A stretch of 9,388 nucleotides of DNA from Negativicutes bacterium. Lineage in GTDB: Bacteria; Bacillota_C; Negativicutes; Sporomusales_B; JARLHX01. Numbering within the stretch: the stretch's first letter is position 1; each line of letters opens with the position of its first letter. The DNA lies in the NCBI GenBank assembly GCA_031292035.1, contig JARLHX010000239.1:1-9388 (forward strand), in the 5' to 3' direction. Positions 7,183 through 9,388 of this stretch are shown piece after piece. The notes beneath the pieces are model-generated. The model was not told the DNA's origin. It worked only from the letters and a program-made list of their open reading frames with translations, and did not search any database. The translations under genes were made by a program, and so were the position numbers.

Positions 7183-8661
7183 TTATTCTGAAACGGATTG
7201 AACGTTGCCTTCGTTGTCACTGGTGACCCCGCCGGACTTGATTCCAGCTACCGTATTCAACCAGTCCGCGGACGTATATCCATAATTTAAACGCTGACTG
7301 GGTGACGTGAAATTGCTGATCGTCGGATTGAGCCCCAGCAGAATTTCCCAGCCGTCCGATATTCCGTCGAGATTGGAATTGGCCTTGTTCGGATCGGTCT
7401 TGGAAACCAATCGCTCGTAGGCGTCCGTGAGGCCATCGCCGTCAGCGTCGTTCGTTCCGCCCAGTATTAAGAAACAGGCGTTGGTCGGCAGGCCGGTAAG
7501 GACGTAGCTAATGCCATGAAATCCTTGCCCCATCCATGCCCAGGCTTTATTCGTGTCGGACGAAAAATCGAGAATCGAATTGGCAAACACGTCGTATGGA
7601 ACATTGTCGTAACCGCCCTCAATGGTGAACGTCAACGCCATTGCTCCGTTCGTGCTGAAAGCAGAGACGTTGGCAAGCCAGAAGTTGGAACTGGTGATGC
7701 TGGGTGCCGAACCAACCGCGAGCAAATTGCCTTGGCCCGTAATCACGTCCGGCGTGGGAGAAGTCGAGGGATTGGATGGCGCTGAAACGATGTTCGCCAC
7801 AAAAGACCAATTTCCGGGGGTGAGATAGTATTCAGGGTAAAAATCTTCATACAGCCGATAAACCGTGCTGCTGTCCAACGGAACATTGTAGGTGTAAAGG
7901 TCGTCAAATGCCCCTTGGGCTTGTAACAATCCGGTGCCGCCGCCGTCGCTGCCGATAAAAAATCCTCCCGCCGTCGCATTGGTGCCCGGCCAGGCGGTGA
8001 TCCCCGGCCCATTTGTGACAAGTGCGCCGTCCAAATACAGCGTATTCGTCGCGCCGTAGGTTAAGGTGATGCAATGCCAGTAATTACTGCTCCAGCTAAT
8101 CGGAGCCTGTAAATAGGTGGTGGTAGAACCATCACCCGGTTGTACCATGAAGTATAAATTTGTGCCGCCACTATCAGTCAGCAGGCTCCACCAACCGCCG
8201 CGGCCATCGCTGGTGTAGCCGCCCACTTCGATCAAGCAACCCCAAACGCCCGGCCCGGTTCCGCCCTGATCGGCGCTGGTCCAACCGGGAGCAAACCAAA
8301 AATAGATGGAGCCTGCGTCAAGCGTGAGGTTTGTGGCTGAATTTGTTTCAATGACGTTATATTGCACCCATGCGGGATTGGTGCTGTTCACGACGAGTGA
8401 ATTGCCGTCGCCGAAAGATAATCCTGCAACGTTTGTAAACGACACCGAAGCGGTGCCGCTGTCACTCGTCCAGCCATTCGTATCTGTGAACGACCACGAA
8501 TTGAGTGGAACATATTTTGTCCCCCAGCCTCCCCCGTCCGGCGGCAGCAACTGTGCTCGCCCGCTGCCCGCGATAAGGAAAAAACCCGCGACGATGAGCG
8601 GGCAAACCACGACGCGTCTGAATGCTTCTGAAAAATTACATTCTCCTTTAGCCAAATTCAT
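7183..8661 (-). CDS. Secreted LamG-like lectin-fold protein with calcium loops and a YD-like tail
   Basis: This is a 492-residue exported protein. A long signal peptide (RR at 15-16, hydrophobic VVVCPLIVAGFFLIAG, GRA-Q cleavage near residue 36) is followed by a concanavalin A/LamG-type jelly roll at about 50-272. Typical LamG strands are visible: GSIYFWFAPGW, YWHCITLTYG, NTLYLDGALV, GAFDDLYTYNVPLDSS. Residues 280-400 look like a second beta-rich module. DADGDGLTDAYE (405-416) and NLDGISDGWEILLGLNP (430-446) are thrombospondin-3/dockerin-like calcium loops. The tail, NYGYTSADWLNTVAG and SDNEGNVQSV (459-490), resembles a single YD repeat. It is first in the operon, 17 bp before the RHS gene, and may be a surface partner binding glycan or protein; the ligand is unknown. 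The ATG at 8659-8661 has no good Shine-Dalgarno upstream, and an AAAGGAGA lies just inside the frame (codons 5-7), so the exact start is uncertain. Confidence 0.85.
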   Translation of the reverse strand: MNLAKGECNFSEAFRRVVVCPLIVAGFFLIAGSGRAQLLPPDGGGWGTKYVPLNSWSFTDTNGWTSDSGTASVSFTNVAGLSFGDGNSLVVNSTNPAWVQYNVIETNSATNLTLDAGSIYFWFAPGWTSADQGGTGPGVWGCLIEVGGYTSDGRGGWWSLLTDSGGTNLYFMVQPGDGSTTTYLQAPISWSSNYWHCITLTYGATNTLYLDGALVTNGPGITAWPGTNATAGGFFIGSDGGGTGLLQAQGAFDDLYTYNVPLDSSTVYRLYEDFYPEYYLTPGNWSFVANIVSAPSNPSTSPTPDVITGQGNLLAVGSAPSITSSNFWLANVSAFSTNGAMALTFTIEGGYDNVPYDVFANSILDFSSDTNKAWAWMGQGFHGISYVLTGLPTNACFLILGGTNDADGDGLTDAYERLVSKTDPNKANSNLDGISDGWEILLGLNPTISNFTSPSQRLNYGYTSADWLNTVAGIKSGGVTSDNEGNVQSVSE

Positions 8662-8728
8662 AATATTTTAGGTTTAAAGCAAGACAGCTTCTGGCCGTTG
8701 CTTCCCGCGTGGTTTAGCTGATGGGAGA

Positions 8729-8752
8729 AATTATGCAAGTATTTTCATAATT
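8729..8752. promoter_or_regulatory. Candidate operator: 7-bp inverted repeat between divergent genes
   Basis: AATTATG (8729-8735) and CATAATT (8746-8752) form a perfect inverted repeat with a 10-bp spacer. It lies in the 146-bp region between the LamG-RHS operon start (8661, minus) and the XRE-type regulator start (8808, plus). Such a place suits autoregulation by the regulator and control of the operon. I could not find convincing -35/-10 boxes for either direction. AT-rich dyads of this size also occur by chance. Confidence 0.3.
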
Positions 8753-8807
8753 GTGCTCACGTGGGAAACAGTACCAGCCCTCAAAAGCCTCTACGCTTCA
8801 TCTTTGG

Positions 8808-9116
8808 ATGAAGAAAAGAATCGGACTGAATTTGGTCGGCCCGCAGGTGCGCAAGTGGCGCGACAACTGGGGTTGGTCGCAGGAGACAATGGCGAGCAAG
8901 CTGCAATTGCTTGGTTGGTCCATCAGTCGGCATTCTCTGGCGAAACTGGAATTGGGGCTGCGCCGTGTTTCTGATTGTGAATTGTTTTTCTTGGCAAGGG
9001 TGCTGCGGCTTGATCTGCGTGATTTATTTCCCCGGCAAGTTCGGTTAGTGGAAGTTGGCCCGGCTTTCCAGAGTGGAAAGCGAACGTTGATTTTTCCCGC
9101 ACGTGGTGAAAAATGA
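8808..9116 (+). CDS. XRE-type helix-turn-helix transcriptional regulator
   Basis: This 102-residue protein carries one helix-turn-helix domain at about residues 10-75: GPQVRKWRDNWGWSQETMAS, then LGWSISRHSLAKLELGLRRV and a helix ending LARVLRLDLRDLFP. The pattern is that of the Cro/C1 (XRE) DNA-binding fold. A short basic tail (about 76-102) follows, with no ligand or peptidase domain. The ATG at 8808-8810 was chosen because it starts just before the conserved GPQVR; the same frame could begin at TTG 8751, adding a 19-residue stretch without domain character and overlapping the candidate operator. No clear Shine-Dalgarno is seen. It is transcribed away from the toxin operon and may regulate it, but the target is inferred from position only. 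Confidence 0.8.
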   Translation: MKKRIGLNLVGPQVRKWRDNWGWSQETMASKLQLLGWSISRHSLAKLELGLRRVSDCELFFLARVLRLDLRDLFPRQVRLVEVGPAFQSGKRTLIFPARGEK

Positions 9117-9123
9117 TTTGCTG

Positions 9124-9264
9124 TTATTTTTGATTCAGGACGGATTTCCGCGCTTTTGATATTAGGTCTCCAACGTCAATCTCAAGCGCATCACCGATGC
9201 GAAGAAGCGTGTCCAACGTAGGGTTCGATGGATTGGTTTCGATTGAAACTAACGAGGCAGGGCC
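9124..9264 (-). pseudogene. C-terminal remnant of a second XRE-family regulator
   Basis: The minus-strand frame ends in TAA at 9124-9126 and reads LVSIETNPSNPTLDTLLRIG, then DALEIDVGDLISKARKS and NQK. This is the last helices of an XRE/Cro-C1 domain (typical pattern: SxIExGxxNPTLDTLLRIAxAL). The recognition-helix part and everything before it are missing. Going upstream, homology stops at about 9247, where the palindromic element begins, and an in-frame TGA (9265-9267) closes the frame inside the palindrome. No N-terminal XRE sequence is found in the remaining bases to the window end in any minus-strand frame. It converges on the intact regulator with only 7 bp between stop codons. Confidence 0.65.
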
Positions 9265-9341
9265 TCAGACCGGCAAGGCGTAATTTTTCGGACGTTCGTG
9301 GGCTCGGGAGCTTGCCGCTCTGAGGCCCTGTCTCGTTAGTT
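9247..9341. repeat. 95-bp near-perfect palindromic element (31-bp arms)
   Basis: The left arm (9247-9277, beginning AACTAACGAGGCAGGG) and right arm (9311-9341, ending CCCTGTCTCGTTAGTT) are inverse complements over 31 positions with two mismatches, one of them a G-T wobble. The 33-base centre (9278-9310) is not symmetric. The arms end abruptly on both sides. The element abuts the broken end of the XRE remnant. It could be a small REP/MITE-like hairpin, a transposon-end hairpin, or an attachment site. It could fold as a strong RNA hairpin and stop transcription entering from either side, though there is no T-tract. Confidence 0.8.
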
Positions 9342-9388
9342 AAGAGCTTCGCGTGGGCCTGGGGCGAGAATGAGCCCGGTTGAGCGGC

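Noticed and set aside
8751..8807. Upstream TTG start for the regulator
   Set aside because: It adds 19 residues without domain character and lies in the candidate operator; the ATG at 8808 gives the normal family length.
9235..9248. CRISPR-like GTTTCGATTGAAAC
   Set aside because: It is a single occurrence inside the XRE coding remnant, with no repeated copies or spacers.
9247..9341. Integron attC site (CTAAC...GTTAG ends, long inverted repeat)
   Set aside because: The outer boxes each miss the RYYYAAC / GTTRRRY consensus by one base, the stem is much more perfect than usual attC sites, and no second site or integrase is visible. It is kept only as an alternative reading.

Overview
The window looks like accessory chromosomal DNA from a Verrucomicrobiota-like bacterium. 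This is inferred from protein style only: a Sec-secreted LamG protein with DxDGxxD calcium loops, a Sec-secreted RHS giant with a transglutaminase-like N-terminus, and a small XRE-type regulator of the GPQVRKWR...GWSQ type. No rRNA, tRNA or housekeeping gene is present to confirm the lineage.

Most of the window (8661 down to 341) is one minus-strand operon. It runs from a LamG/Ca-loop secreted protein (7183-8661), 17 bp later to a 2030-residue RHS/YD-repeat protein (1073-7165), then with no spacing (TAA directly followed by ATG) to a 243-residue cytosolic protein (341-1072). The RHS protein has, in order, a signal peptide, a transglutaminase-like domain, an intermediate module, the DPVN shell-entry motif, a long YD-repeat barrel, and the RHS core ending in DPFGL at residue 1808. 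A 222-residue variable C-terminus follows. This is the layout of a polymorphic toxin: the C-terminus is the likely toxin, with an EExxH motif suggestive of a zincin-like metallopeptidase, and the 341-1072 product is the likely immunity protein. GC content falls from about 57% in the core to about 45% in the C-terminal/immunity part, as expected for an exchanged cassette. I see no PAAR, VgrG or other type VI secretion feature; the signal peptides point to Sec export.

At the left edge (1 to about 125) a second, unrelated YD-repeat fragment lies in the same orientation, cut off upstream. It resembles the orphan RHS pieces found downstream of active rhs loci. Bases 236-340, between it and the immunity gene, hold no gene or clear terminator.

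To the right, a divergent regulator gene (8808-9116, plus strand) faces the operon across a 146-bp intergenic region holding a 7-bp-arm inverted repeat, a possible operator. Next, on the minus strand, is the C-terminal half of a second XRE-family gene (9124-9246). Its missing 5' part coincides exactly with the edge of a 95-bp near-perfect palindrome (9247-9341). Bases 9342-9388 show nothing recognisable. I recognised no named gene, so all symbols are left empty.
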